Source of the DNA: Bryobacteraceae bacterium
GTDB lineage: Bacteria; Acidobacteriota; Terriglobia; Bryobacterales; Bryobacteraceae
Assembly: GCA_019752335.1 (NCBI GenBank)
Contig: JAIEMJ010000007.1
Location: 124,001 to 188,000, forward strand
DNA length: 64,000 bases
Reading direction: 5' to 3'
Shown here one piece after another: positions 16,563-26,290 of the stretch (its first letter is position 1; each line of letters begins with the position of its first letter). The translations under genes and the position numbers were made by a program. The notes beneath the pieces were generated by a model. The model did not search any database. It saw only the letters and a program-made list of their open reading frames with translations, and was not told where the DNA came from.

Positions 16563-19500
16563 ATGAAGAATTCTTTAGTTCTTTCGTTCTTGCTCGTGGC
16601 GTTCAGCCTGGCGACACTATCGGCGCAGTCCACGGCGACGGGCACTATTGAAGGTGTGGTCCTTGATGCCACCGGGGCGGTCGTGCCCAATGCCAACGTC
16701 AAGCTCAACTCCGCTGCGCGCGGCGGACAACGCGAAGTGAAAACTGCGGACACCGGCAATTACCGCTTTGACCAAGTTACTTCCGGAATCTATACCGTAA
16801 CCATTGAAGCCGCCGGCTTCGCGCGCGTCGAGCTGAAGAATGTTGAGGTCTCGGTGAACCGCGTAAGTTCGTACACTACGAAGCTCGAAGCGCGTTCCCA
16901 GGCGGAGACCGTTACCGTAAACGCGGAGTCCGCGCCTTTGCTCGACGTCGTCAAAACCGACGTTTCTTTGTCGGTATCCCCAAAGGAAGTGCAGGCTCTT
17001 CCCACCAACGGCCGCGACTTCGCCAACCTGGCGATTCTCGCGCCCGGCGCGAAGTTAGTGAATTCGTATGACCCCACCAAGAACCGGGTGGCGGTGATCG
17101 GCATTAACGGCAGTGCGGGCCGCAATATCAATTACACGATTAATGGCATTGACAACAAGGACAACACCGTGGGCGGTCCGGTGATGCAGTTGCCGCTGGA
17201 AGCGGTGGAAGAATTCAATATTTCGACGCAGCGTTTCTCGGCGGCCAATGGACGTAGCGAAGGCGCGGCGGTAAACGTGGTGACGAAGTCGGGATCGAAC
17301 CTGATGCACGGTAGCTTGTTCGGTTTCTTCCGCGACACATCGCTCACCGCGAACGACTATTTCTCGAAGCAGAGTAAGTCGCCCACCCCGGCCATCTCGC
17401 GCCAGCTTTATGGCGGCTCCTTCGGCGGGCCCATCAAAAAGGATCGCACCTTCGCCTTCTTCGCTCTGGAACGTCAGCGCGAAGAGACTTCCATCGGCGT
17501 GACGGATAGTGCCTTCCGGGAACTTTCCCTGGTTACCAGCCTGGGCGCGCAACCAGCGCGCACCATTGGTACGCCCTACCGGGACCAACGTTACACCGGC
17601 CGCCTGGATCATCGCTTCAACGCCGACCATAACTTCTTCGTCACTTACACGAATCAGGCGAATCGCGGACTGAACGACCAGAGTGGTAACAATAATGACT
17701 TGACGGCCGGTAACTTCACCACCAATCAATTGATCATTGCTAATGCTACCTTGCAGAGCGTATTATCTTCGCGCGCGGTGAATAGCTTCACCGCCGGGTA
17801 TCAGTATTGGAACAATTTGATCGACTCTGACAGCAAGGTGCCAAACCTCGCGTTTCCGGGCAGCATTTATTTCGGCACCAATACCAATGTGCCGCAACAG
17901 AGTTATCAGGCTAAGTGGCAGTTCCGGGACGACTTCTCCCTCACCATGGGTAAGCACACCTTTAAGGCTGGCTTCGACTTCGTGAAGGCTCCCAAACTCG
18001 GCGGCTTCTTTCAGACGCCCTCCACCCTCAATCTCACTTTCTTCGACCTGCCCAGTGTGATCACTTCGGACCGGGTGAAGTACCCGCAAGGCTTTGCCAC
18101 GCCAGGCGCGATCTCGGCCATGAGCGGCTCCTCGGGCAATCCCTATTTCAATGACCGCAACGCGAAGATGTTCGGCTTTTACGTGCAGGACGACTTTAAG
18201 GTCTCGCGCCGCTTCAGCCTGAACCTGGGCGTCCGTTGGGACGCCGACTACAACCTGCAGGGCGGCAATGTGCAGAGCCAGAGCCGCACCTACCAGGCCT
18301 TGAAGGCGGTCAATTCGCCGTTCGCGGCGGGACTGCCCAAGAACGATCTGAACAACTTCAGCCCGCGCATCGGCTTCGCCCTCGACCTGACGGGCGGCGG
18401 CAATCACATTCTGCGCGGTGGCTACGGAATCTACTTCGGCCAGACGTTCCAGAACATTCCGCTCTTCATGCTGCAACAAGCCAACGACACGGTTTTCACG
18501 CAAACGCTCTCCATCACCTCGACGGGGGCGGCTGACCCCACGGGTATCGTCCCTGGGGTGAACAAGCCGCTGGGCCAGTTCCGCTACGGCGTGGATCCGC
18601 TGCCCTCGCTCGGCGCTGGTTCGACGAGATTGACCGCGGGCGCGGTAGGCCGCCTCGTCGACCCCAACTTCGTCAATCCCTACAACCACCAGTTCAACCT
18701 GGGCTACGCCTGGCAGTTGAATCCAGGCAGCGTCCTGGAAGTGGAAGGCATCTTCGTGCAGGGCTTGCGCGAAGCCAAGCGCCAGAACATCAATTACATT
18801 CGTCCGGAACTGGGCAACTCCCGTCCCTATGACGCCGCTTTTGACGCCGCCGGACTGCCGCGCCTGAACCAGATCATCGTCGAAAGCTCGATTGGCCGCT
18901 CCAGCTATCGCGCCATGAACGTCAGCTACCGGCGCCGCCTGGCGAAGCGCTTCTCGGTGAACACCAACTACGTCCTTTCGAAGACGCTGGCCTTTGCCGG
19001 CGGCCCAGCCGCCTTCGGCAACGTCGCCACGGACGCCCGCACCCTCTTCCCAAGCTTCGACTTCGGCCCGGCCCCGAACGACGAGCGCAATCGCTGGACC
19101 GGTTCCACCATCGTGACGCTGCCCTTCGGCATCCAGTTGGCGCCCATCGTCGTGCTGGCCAGCGCCAAGCCGTATTCCATCACGCAGGGCTCGCAATGGC
19201 TCGGACAGGGCGCGGGCAATGGCACCAACCGCGTCGTCGTGCCCGTCAGCGACCCCACGAATTACCTCGCCAATAAAACCACCAGCGCCGCCAACCTGCG
19301 GGCGGGTGTGGCCAACGGCACCCTGAAGATGCTCGACTACAACACCGTCCGCGGGCAGAGCTTTTTCCAACTCGACATGCGGGTTTCGAAGATCTTCACA
19401 ATCGCGGACCGGCACCGCATCGAGTTCCTCAGCCAGTTCTTCAACATGACGAACCGCGCAAACTTCGGCAACTCGTACGTGGGCAATGTCCAAAGTGGCG

Positions 19501-19592
19501 CCTTCGGCACGCCGAACGGCTGGTACGCCGGCGCGTCCAACGTCGTGCCGAAGTCATTCGCGGCTGAACTCGGCGTCCGGTATAGCTTCTAA
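16563..19592 (+). CDS. Oar-like TonB-dependent receptor with carboxypeptidase-regulatory domain
   Basis: The protein has 1,009 residues. A signal peptide (about 1-21, ending LSAQ) is followed by a carboxypeptidase-regulatory-like Ig fold (about 26-110, TGTIEGVVLDATGAVVPNA). A plug domain (about 115-235) has NGRDFANLAILAPGA and GSGAAVNVVTKSGSN-like sequence. A 22-strand-type barrel then ends in YSF, the aromatic C-terminal signature of outer-membrane barrels. This class (Oar/Cna-B type) is expanded in Acidobacteria and usually presumed to take up oligosaccharides or peptides. AGAAGGGG before the ATG is a good ribosome-binding site. It is monocistronic; the downstream gene converges on it. The substrate is unknown. 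Confidence 0.92.
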   Translation: MKNSLVLSFLLVAFSLATLSAQSTATGTIEGVVLDATGAVVPNANVKLNSAARGGQREVKTADTGNYRFDQVTSGIYTVTIEAAGFARVELKNVEVSVNRVSSYTTKLEARSQAETVTVNAESAPLLDVVKTDVSLSVSPKEVQALPTNGRDFANLAILAPGAKLVNSYDPTKNRVAVIGINGSAGRNINYTINGIDNKDNTVGGPVMQLPLEAVEEFNISTQRFSAANGRSEGAAVNVVTKSGSNLMHGSLFGFFRDTSLTANDYFSKQSKSPTPAISRQLYGGSFGGPIKKDRTFAFFALERQREETSIGVTDSAFRELSLVTSLGAQPARTIGTPYRDQRYTGRLDHRFNADHNFFVTYTNQANRGLNDQSGNNNDLTAGNFTTNQLIIANATLQSVLSSRAVNSFTAGYQYWNNLIDSDSKVPNLAFPGSIYFGTNTNVPQQSYQAKWQFRDDFSLTMGKHTFKAGFDFVKAPKLGGFFQTPSTLNLTFFDLPSVITSDRVKYPQGFATPGAISAMSGSSGNPYFNDRNAKMFGFYVQDDFKVSRRFSLNLGVRWDADYNLQGGNVQSQSRTYQALKAVNSPFAAGLPKNDLNNFSPRIGFALDLTGGGNHILRGGYGIYFGQTFQNIPLFMLQQANDTVFTQTLSITSTGAADPTGIVPGVNKPLGQFRYGVDPLPSLGAGSTRLTAGAVGRLVDPNFVNPYNHQFNLGYAWQLNPGSVLEVEGIFVQGLREAKRQNINYIRPELGNSRPYDAAFDAAGLPRLNQIIVESSIGRSSYRAMNVSYRRRLAKRFSVNTNYVLSKTLAFAGGPAAFGNVATDARTLFPSFDFGPAPNDERNRWTGSTIVTLPFGIQLAPIVVLASAKPYSITQGSQWLGQGAGNGTNRVVVPVSDPTNYLANKTTSAANLRAGVANGTLKMLDYNTVRGQSFFQLDMRVSKIFTIADRHRIEFLSQFFNMTNRANFGNSYVGNVQSGAFGTPNGWYAGASNVVPKSFAAELGVRYSF

Positions 19593-19957
19593 CCGGATAG
19601 CCTGGGCATCCAGGCGAAGAGCAAGAGCATCGCCAGATAGATGCAGCCGGAGACCGGGTCGCGGCTGGCGATGTACGCGGCCGGGGACTGGCCGCTCGAA
19701 AGCACGGCTACCGCTAACTCGGCCGTGATCAGGCAGGCGAGCGCCACCCAGCCCATGCGCAGCCTGGCGGATGCGGGTACGGCGAAGCGGCGGACCATCC
19801 AGCGGGCAGCCCACCAGATCACGACCAACATTACCGGCATTTCCAGCAGCTCCGCCACCCGGACCCCGAAGCGCGGGACCAGTAGCGGAATCCGGATCAA
19901 CGCCAGCAGAAAGCCCGCTCCGAAGACAAGCGCGAAATAGGCCCCGCCGGGTTTCAT
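19589..19957 (-). CDS. Small integral membrane protein of unknown function
   Basis: The 122-residue protein is very hydrophobic, with four likely membrane helices (about 6-26, 35-52, 70-88 and 100-118) and short charged loops (RRF, RLR). I do not recognise the family. Its start overlaps the 3' end of the upstream GNAT gene by four bases, so the two are probably co-translated; the 3' end overlaps the convergent TonB receptor gene by four bases. Compact packing and normal codon use support a real gene. Confidence 0.65.
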   Translation of the reverse strand: MKPGGAYFALVFGAGFLLALIRIPLLVPRFGVRVAELLEMPVMLVVIWWAARWMVRRFAVPASARLRMGWVALACLITAELAVAVLSSGQSPAAYIASRDPVSGCIYLAMLLLFAWMPRLSG

Positions 19958-20463
19958 GGCTGCCGCTCCCGCACGTAGCGATCCTCTTCGAAAGCCTGGC
20001 CCCCGATTTCGAGCGTCTGTGCGGCGGCTTCGTCGAGGCGGAATCCGGCGGCGCGGTAGAAGCGAATGGCGCGTTCATTCTGGCGCAGTACCCAGAGGCT
20101 GACCGCGCGATAGTCGCGGAGACCGGCTTCGGCGGCGAGCCAGAGGGCCCGGCCGGTACCGCGGGACCAATGCTCCGGGTGGAGGTAGAGTGCCCAGACT
20201 TCGCCCCACTCCGTACGGCCGCTGTCGCGACAGGCACCATAGGCGATGAAGCCAACGACGTCGCCGCCCCGGCGCGCGACCAGTACCTTCGGCGACCCGT
20301 TGGTTACCGCCTCGTGCCACATAACGGCGCGGCGTTCGATCGACAGGTCAGCCAGCACGGCGGGCGGCAGGATGCCCGCGTAGGCGTGTTGCCAGGAAAG
20401 GACGTGTACCTCGGCAATAGCCTGGCAATCGTCTAACCTGGCGGCTTCGATCTCCGGCCCCAT
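19954..20463 (-). CDS. GNAT-family N-acetyltransferase
   Basis: The protein has 169 residues in a complete GNAT fold. The acetyl-CoA pyrophosphate loop is R101-G-T-G-R-A, preceded by the beta strand VWALYLHPEHW. The C-terminal NERAIRFYRAAGF motif is typical of RimI/YhbS-like members. It transfers an acetyl group from acetyl-CoA to an amine; the acceptor (a protein N-terminus, antibiotic or metabolite) cannot be inferred. It is the first gene of a two-gene minus-strand unit with the small membrane protein and diverges from the subtilase at 20517 across 53 bases. Confidence 0.88.
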   Translation of the reverse strand: MGPEIEAARLDDCQAIAEVHVLSWQHAYAGILPPAVLADLSIERRAVMWHEAVTNGSPKVLVARRGGDVVGFIAYGACRDSGRTEWGEVWALYLHPEHWSRGTGRALWLAAEAGLRDYRAVSLWVLRQNERAIRFYRAAGFRLDEAAAQTLEIGGQAFEEDRYVRERQP

Positions 20464-20516
20464 TCCCGAATTGTACTGAAACGAAGGCCAGGTAGGGACC
20501 GTCCTAAGATTAAACT

Positions 20517-23500
20517 ATGCGCCTGCTCACCTTGTTGTGTACCTCCCTCGCGATCACCTTTGCCCAATCCAATCCAGGTCTGCGAGGACACGGAGATCTG
20601 GCCCGGTATGCCGTCGTGCTGCAGGACGCGCCAGTGGCGGTGCAGCACCCGGGACGCGTGGCTTCGGCGACCGCCGAGGCGAAGGTGACGCGCACGCGCT
20701 TGGCGGCATCGCAGCAGAACCTTTCGGCGCGCATCGAGAAGCTCGGCGGGCGGGTGATGAGCAGCGAGCAGGATTTGGTCAACGCGATCTTCATTCTGGC
20801 GTCGCCGGCGCAAGCCGAAGCGATGCGGGCACTGCCCGGTGTGCAACGTGTGGAACGGTTGCGGCCCATGAAGCTGCTGGCCAATCGCGCGCTGGACCTG
20901 GTGAACGCGCGCGGCGGCTGGGCGCGCATCACCGGGGGCGAGGCGAACGCCGGCGCGGGAGTCCGCATTGGGATTATCGATAGCGGCATCGATCATCAGC
21001 ATCCCGCGTTTCAGGATTCGTCGCTGACGGCCCCCGCTGGTTTTCCCCGTTGTGGACCCGCAGAAATCGGTGACTGCGCCAATTGGACGAATAGCAAGGT
21101 AATTGTCGCGCGCAGCTATGTCAACTTACTCAATTTCCAATTCGGCACGCGGCCGTCCGATACCCGGCCGGACGATGTAACTCCGCGGGATCGGGTGGGC
21201 CACGGGACCATGGCCGCGATGATGGCCGCGGGCGTGCGGGTGCCCGCTTCTGGAGTCTTTCTTTCCGGCGTCGCGCCGAAGGCTTATTTGGGTAATTACA
21301 AGATCTTCGGCTCGCCCGGAGTAAATGAGAGTACTTACCCCAATGCCATTATCGCCGCGCTGAACGATGCCCGCGCGGATGGTATGGATATTGTCACCCT
21401 GAGCCTGGGCTCTCCCGCCTTCTGGCCGGCGGTGGAGCGCTTCTGCACTGACCAACCGAACTCCATTTGTGATATCCAAGCCGACGCCATTCAGAATGCG
21501 ACCTTGGGTACTTCCGCGTCGCCTGGAATTACCGTGGTGGTAGCCGCAGGTAACGATGGCGACGTCACGTTCAACTATCCCGCGCTGGGGACCGTCCAAA
21601 GCCCCGGCACGGCGCCCGGCGCGATTACGGTGGGCGCCACAACAAATAGCCACGTCTGGTTTCAAACGCTCACCGTCCCCGGCGCGACCTTGTCCTCTTC
21701 CGGGCTGCCGAGTTCTTCGGCCAACGTACGCCTGGGCAATGGTCCGCAGTTGGCGCGAACTTTGTCGGCGCCGCTGCGCGACACTACGCCGCTCGATGAC
21801 GATCGCTCGGGGCGCGTTTGCCGGCCGTTGGCCAACGGTAGCTTAACGGGCACCCTAGCTGTGATCCGGCGCGGCAATTGCACCTTCGCCGAAAAGGTAA
21901 ACTTCGCCGCGGCGGCCGGCGCGGTGGGCGTAATTCTCGAACAAACCGATGGCAACGACTTTGTCTTCCGCGCCAATGGACTCGAAGATACCGCCATTCC
22001 GCTCGCCGTCATCGGCAGTACGGCGGGCAAGGCCCTCCGCGCGTATCTCGCGGCGAATCCGGATCGCGTCGGGACGATTGATCCGGCCTTCCGCGAGGTG
22101 AGTGACAAGGCCGACGAGATCGCCGGCTTCTCGTCGCAAGGGCCGGCGATTGGCGACGGCGCTAACAATAAGGACACCGATTTTTTGATCAAGCCTGAAG
22201 TAGTGGCCCCCGGCACGGACTTACTGATGGCCACCCAATCCTACGATCCGAATAGCAGTCTCTACAGCCCCACCGGCTTTCAAGTAGCGCAAGGGACGAG
22301 CTTCGCCGTACCGATCGTGGCGGGCACTGCGGCCTTGGTGAAACAGCGCAATCGCGCTTTGACGCCGCAGCAGATTAAGTCCGCGGTCGTCAATTCCGCC
22401 GATCTGAGCGGCTTAGTCGACTTCAATAACAACAATCGAGAAGTGCCGGCCCGCGTGACGGCTGCGGGTGCCGGTAAGTTGAATGTGTCCAATGCGCTAA
22501 ATACGAATTTCTCCGTGGAGCCCGCTACCTTACCCTTCGGTGTGGTGCGCCAAGGCACGACGCTCAATCGCGGACTGGTAATTCGCAATACCACCAACGG
22601 CCCACTTACGCTCAGCATTGAGTTTCAACCGGTCGAAAATACGACGATGAGCTTGACGGCTCTACTGAATGGCGCGCCCGTTACTAACTTCACGATGAAT
22701 CCGGCCGGCTCCACGCAACTGAGTCTGCGCCTTTCCGGCACGCAACCGCCGCCGGGATCTTACTCTGGATTTGTCCGGATTAGTCAGCAGAACGCGCAAT
22801 CCACGACCCTGCGCATCCCGTATCTGTTCCTGGTGGGCGATGGCGTGCCCTATAACATCGTGCCGCTGGCGGGCGACGGCTTTTTTCTCACGCCTGGTTT
22901 TGAAACCGACTTCCGCCTGAAGGTGCTGGACCGTTTCGGCGTGCCGGTGATAGACGCCAGCACCACGCGGCGCATCACCAGCGGCCCGGCGGCTTTTACC
23001 TTCGCCACCCTCAATACTGACCGGTTCGGCGTCGTGGAAGGTAGAGTCATCATGAATGGCGTGGGCCCGGTGGCCTTTGAAGTCGCCGCGGGGAACTTGA
23101 AGTATGAATTCACGGGTACGTCCCGGGCGCAGCCCGTCGCGGCGTTGAGCGGGGTCACCAATGCCGCCAGCAATCAAAGCGCTACGGCTACGCAGGGTTT
23201 CGCGCCCGGCAGCTACATCTCCATCTTCGGCACAGCGCTCAGCGATACGCTGAAGGTCTTCGCGACGCCCTATCTGCCCATTTCGCTGGCCGGCGTCAGC
23301 GTTAGCTTCGATAGCGAGGCCAACCGGATTAGTGTTCCCGGCCGGCTGCACTTTGTCAGCCCGTCGCAGGTGAACGTGCAGATTCCCTGGGAAGTGCAAG
23401 GGCTCACGACGGTTTCGATGAAGGTATCGCTAGGCGAACGACAATCCGGGGTGATTCAACTGCCGATCTCGAACCAGTCGCCCGCGTTCTTCGAATATAC

Positions 23501-23864
23501 GGAGGCGAATGGCCAACGCTCGGTAGCCGCTCTCGATGGCGACTTCCGCGTCGTGGGCGCGAATAATCCGGTCCGGCGCGGCGCGGCTTTGCAGATCTAC
23601 CTCAATGGACTCGGCGCAGTAGACAACCGGCCGGCCTCCGGCGAGGTTTCTCCGTCGCAACCTTTGGCGACGACGCGGGTTCAACCGGTAGTCACGATTG
23701 GCGGCCGTCCGGCGCAGGTAATTTTTTCGGGCCTCGCCCCAGGTAACGTCGGCCTCTATCAGGTGAATGTGATTCTGCCGGCCGACACGCCCACGGGAAG
23801 GCAGCCCGTCACCTGCACGGTGAACGGAGCGGATGCCCCTGGTACTTTCGTCACTGTTCAGTAG
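20517..23864 (+). CDS. Secreted subtilisin-like protease (S8) with PA insert and Solibacter-type C-terminal domain
   Basis: The protein has 1,115 residues. A signal peptide (1-17) and an I9-like pro-region (about 30-125) precede the S8 domain, with catalytic Asp155 (IIDSGID), His229 (VGHGT) and Ser595 (GTSFAVP). A PA (protease-associated) domain is inserted between His and Ser (about 415-510, RRGNCTFAEK). Residues of about 650-870 are beta-sandwich-like. The last 230 residues match the repeat-like domain I know as the Solibacter C-terminal domain (TIGR03437): TNAASNQ, FAPGSYISIFG, FVSPSQVNVQIP and GLAPGNVGLYQVNV. This is an extracellular or surface protease for protein breakdown; the C-terminal domain is presumed to act in attachment or sorting. 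A paralogue follows directly. Confidence 0.93.
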   Translation: MRLLTLLCTSLAITFAQSNPGLRGHGDLARYAVVLQDAPVAVQHPGRVASATAEAKVTRTRLAASQQNLSARIEKLGGRVMSSEQDLVNAIFILASPAQAEAMRALPGVQRVERLRPMKLLANRALDLVNARGGWARITGGEANAGAGVRIGIIDSGIDHQHPAFQDSSLTAPAGFPRCGPAEIGDCANWTNSKVIVARSYVNLLNFQFGTRPSDTRPDDVTPRDRVGHGTMAAMMAAGVRVPASGVFLSGVAPKAYLGNYKIFGSPGVNESTYPNAIIAALNDARADGMDIVTLSLGSPAFWPAVERFCTDQPNSICDIQADAIQNATLGTSASPGITVVVAAGNDGDVTFNYPALGTVQSPGTAPGAITVGATTNSHVWFQTLTVPGATLSSSGLPSSSANVRLGNGPQLARTLSAPLRDTTPLDDDRSGRVCRPLANGSLTGTLAVIRRGNCTFAEKVNFAAAAGAVGVILEQTDGNDFVFRANGLEDTAIPLAVIGSTAGKALRAYLAANPDRVGTIDPAFREVSDKADEIAGFSSQGPAIGDGANNKDTDFLIKPEVVAPGTDLLMATQSYDPNSSLYSPTGFQVAQGTSFAVPIVAGTAALVKQRNRALTPQQIKSAVVNSADLSGLVDFNNNNREVPARVTAAGAGKLNVSNALNTNFSVEPATLPFGVVRQGTTLNRGLVIRNTTNGPLTLSIEFQPVENTTMSLTALLNGAPVTNFTMNPAGSTQLSLRLSGTQPPPGSYSGFVRISQQNAQSTTLRIPYLFLVGDGVPYNIVPLAGDGFFLTPGFETDFRLKVLDRFGVPVIDASTTRRITSGPAAFTFATLNTDRFGVVEGRVIMNGVGPVAFEVAAGNLKYEFTGTSRAQPVAALSGVTNAASNQSATATQGFAPGSYISIFGTALSDTLKVFATPYLPISLAGVSVSFDSEANRISVPGRLHFVSPSQVNVQIPWEVQGLTTVSMKVSLGERQSGVIQLPISNQSPAFFEYTEANGQRSVAALDGDFRVVGANNPVRRGAALQIYLNGLGAVDNRPASGEVSPSQPLATTRVQPVVTIGGRPAQVIFSGLAPGNVGLYQVNVILPADTPTGRQPVTCTVNGADAPGTFVTVQ

Positions 23865-23877
23865 CAGTAACGGTAGG

Positions 23878-23893
23878 GTAAAGTTTTCTTTAC
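23878..23893. terminator. Short A/T-rich hairpin after the first subtilase
   Basis: A perfect six-base inverted repeat (GTAAAG / CTTTAC) with a four-T loop lies 14 bases after the stop codon. It is too weak and lacks a T tract after the stem, so it is at best a marginal terminator or 3'-end stabiliser. Confidence 0.2.
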
Positions 23894-23951
23894 GCTGTAC
23901 TCTGTAAATAGGTAGTAAGCCGTCAGTATTTCCAAAAGGACATCATATTCC

Positions 23952-26225
23952 GTGTATCGCTTACTCTTCGCCTGTTTACTCACTTACTCGGCGGTGGCCC
24001 AGAACATTGTGCCGGGCCGCTTCATTGTCGAAATGGAAGACGCCGGCAAAGGCTCCCGCGCGGCACTTACTTCCCGGGAGTTGGGCGCCGAAGTCATAGG
24101 TCAGTCCGAGCATGCGATCGTCGTGCGCGACGCCGATGAAACCAAGTTGCGCCAAGTACCCGGCGTGAAGGCCGTGCATCCGGTAATTGAGGGCATCTTC
24201 CTGCTGGACCGTGCGCTGAGCCGGTCGAATTTCCCGGCCGCGTGGAATCTGTCGGGCGGCCAGGCCAACGGTGGCCGCGGCATGAAGATCGCCATCATGG
24301 ATTCGGGCATCGAGGCCAGTCATCCGGCATTCCAGACCTCTGATCTCACCATTCCCGACGGCTACCCGAAAGTCCGCGCCGAGGCTGACCGTGCGCTCAC
24401 CGGCAATAAGATCATCGTCATTCGCAACTACCAGGATTTGCAGGGCGTGCGCACGCCGTCCGCGGCGGATCGCGATGGCCACGGTACCTCGACGGCGGGA
24501 ACGGCGGCGGGCGTGATGCAGAACGCGCCGCAGGGTGCGATTTCGGGCGCCGCGCCGGGCGCGCAACTCGGCATCTACAAGATTGGCCCCACGGCCACCG
24601 GCAACGTCTGGACCAGCGACGCCCTGGTGCTGGCCATTGACGACGCGGTCGCCGACGGGATGGACGTAATCAATATGAGCATCGGCTACGCCTATTCGAC
24701 GCCGACCGGCATGTCTCCCATCACCGCCGCGATTGAGCGGGCGGAGAAAGCCGGCGTGATCGTAATCGGCGCGGCGGGCAATTCGGGGCCCGATCCGAAT
24801 ACGATTGGTTCCGTGTCCACCACTTCGGCCATGCTGCAAGTGGGCGCGCTGTGGAATGACCGCTTGTTTTCCGCCGCCGCGCGTGTCGAAGGCGCCGGCC
24901 CGTTGCTGGGCCTGGCCGGGGACCGGGCGATGGATGCCGATGGGGTATCGGGGCCGCTATTGGATACGGCGACGCTCAACAATGCCGAGGGCTGTTCGGC
25001 CTATGCCCCGCGCGCCCTGGCCGGACGCGTCGCCTTCATCGTGCGCGGCGTCTGCACTTTTGAGGAAAAGCTCAACCGCGCCGCCGCCGCCGGCGCGGTG
25101 GGTGCGTTGCTCTACAACAACAACGCCACCGAAGGCGCCATCCGCATGTCGATGGGCCAAGCTACTCTACCGGGCCTCATGCTCAGCAACCAGGACGGGC
25201 TCGCGCTCAAGGCCCGTTTGCGCGACAACGCCGCGCCGGGCACGCAACTCGACTTCCGCGTCTCTCCCGTCATCGTCGACGCGAATCGCCTGGCCGGCTT
25301 CTCTTCCCGCGGACCCGCGGCTGACCTGATGGTGCGCCCCGACGTTTCCGCCGTCGGCAAGGACGTCTATCTGCCCACGCAGAGCACCTTTGCCACCGGC
25401 GAGATCTACTCGGCCAATGGCTACACGATGCTTAACGGCACCAGCTTCTCGGCGCCGATTACCGCTGGCGCCGCCGCGGTCCTCAAGAGCCTGCGCCCCG
25501 GCCTGACGGCCGCGCAGTACCGCAGTCTGCTCGTGAATACCGCAGACACCGTGGAGCGCAACGGCCGTGTCATACGGCCGCAAGAAGGCGGCGCCGGGCT
25601 AGTGAATGTCGGCGCCGCCGCCGTGGCCGTCACCACCGCCAACCCGGTCTCGCTCACTTTCTCGGCTTCCTCCGGCACCGTGGACGTCTCCCGCATTCTC
25701 ACCTTCGATAACCTGGCTGGCGAACCGGACCGGCTCACCTTTAGCGTGCAAGCGCTGGACGGTAACGTGCAGCCTCAGGTGCCGGCCGCGCTGGACTTGC
25801 CCGCCAGAGGGCGCGCCGCGATCAACGTCGCGTTCAGCGGCACGGGGATCGCGCCCGGTCCATACCAGGGTTGGCTGATCGCGCTCAGCGAGCGCACCGG
25901 CCAGGCCATTCGCGTCCCCTACTGGCATGGCGTCGGCAGCGACACGCCCGCGGCGCTGACCCCGCTACTGGCTGACGACTCTGCCCGCGTCGGCGCCCGA
26001 CTACAGTTCGTCGTGCAAGTGACGGACTCGGCCGGCCTCTTCACCAACGGCGTGAAGCCCACGGTGACGGCGGTCACGCGCGGCGGCGTCGCCGGCCGCG
26101 TCGTCACCGTGGCCCCCGTCGACACGGGGTTCTATGTGGTGACGGTAACCCTTGCGCTGGGTACCAACGCCTTCGACATCGAAGCGGGCGACTTACGCAC
26201 CACCGTCTTGCTTACGGGCCAGTAA
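23952..26225 (+). CDS. Secreted subtilisin-like protease (S8) with PA insert, lacking the C-terminal sorting domain
   Basis: The protein has 757 residues starting at a GTG with AAAAGGA ten to fifteen bases upstream. It has a signal peptide (1-17, ending AVAQ) and an I9-like prodomain (about 20-88). In the S8 domain Asp117 (IMDSGIE), His177 (DGHGT) and Ser498 (GTSFSAP) complete the triad; the PA insert lies between about 345 and 430 (VRGVCTFEEKLNR). A beta-sandwich region follows and the protein ends without the Solibacter-type C-terminal domain of its neighbour. It is clearly a tandem paralogue of the 20517 gene. The first 200 bases use many TTA codons and the rest few. A fragment copy of its 3' end sits at 28939-28983. 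Confidence 0.92.
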   Translation: MYRLLFACLLTYSAVAQNIVPGRFIVEMEDAGKGSRAALTSRELGAEVIGQSEHAIVVRDADETKLRQVPGVKAVHPVIEGIFLLDRALSRSNFPAAWNLSGGQANGGRGMKIAIMDSGIEASHPAFQTSDLTIPDGYPKVRAEADRALTGNKIIVIRNYQDLQGVRTPSAADRDGHGTSTAGTAAGVMQNAPQGAISGAAPGAQLGIYKIGPTATGNVWTSDALVLAIDDAVADGMDVINMSIGYAYSTPTGMSPITAAIERAEKAGVIVIGAAGNSGPDPNTIGSVSTTSAMLQVGALWNDRLFSAAARVEGAGPLLGLAGDRAMDADGVSGPLLDTATLNNAEGCSAYAPRALAGRVAFIVRGVCTFEEKLNRAAAAGAVGALLYNNNATEGAIRMSMGQATLPGLMLSNQDGLALKARLRDNAAPGTQLDFRVSPVIVDANRLAGFSSRGPAADLMVRPDVSAVGKDVYLPTQSTFATGEIYSANGYTMLNGTSFSAPITAGAAAVLKSLRPGLTAAQYRSLLVNTADTVERNGRVIRPQEGGAGLVNVGAAAVAVTTANPVSLTFSASSGTVDVSRILTFDNLAGEPDRLTFSVQALDGNVQPQVPAALDLPARGRAAINVAFSGTGIAPGPYQGWLIALSERTGQAIRVPYWHGVGSDTPAALTPLLADDSARVGARLQFVVQVTDSAGLFTNGVKPTVTAVTRGGVAGRVVTVAPVDTGFYVVTVTLALGTNAFDIEAGDLRTTVLLTGQ

Positions 26226-26290
26226 GCAACGAGGTGGCGGCAAGAATTCGGCGAAGTACGCGGCCGATCCGCTAAACTGAAACTCGTTAC

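Noticed and set aside
17763-19493. Long minus-strand frame (576 codons) opposite the first TonB receptor
   Set aside because: It is a by-product of GC-rich codon use on the other strand; the plus-strand gene has full domain support.
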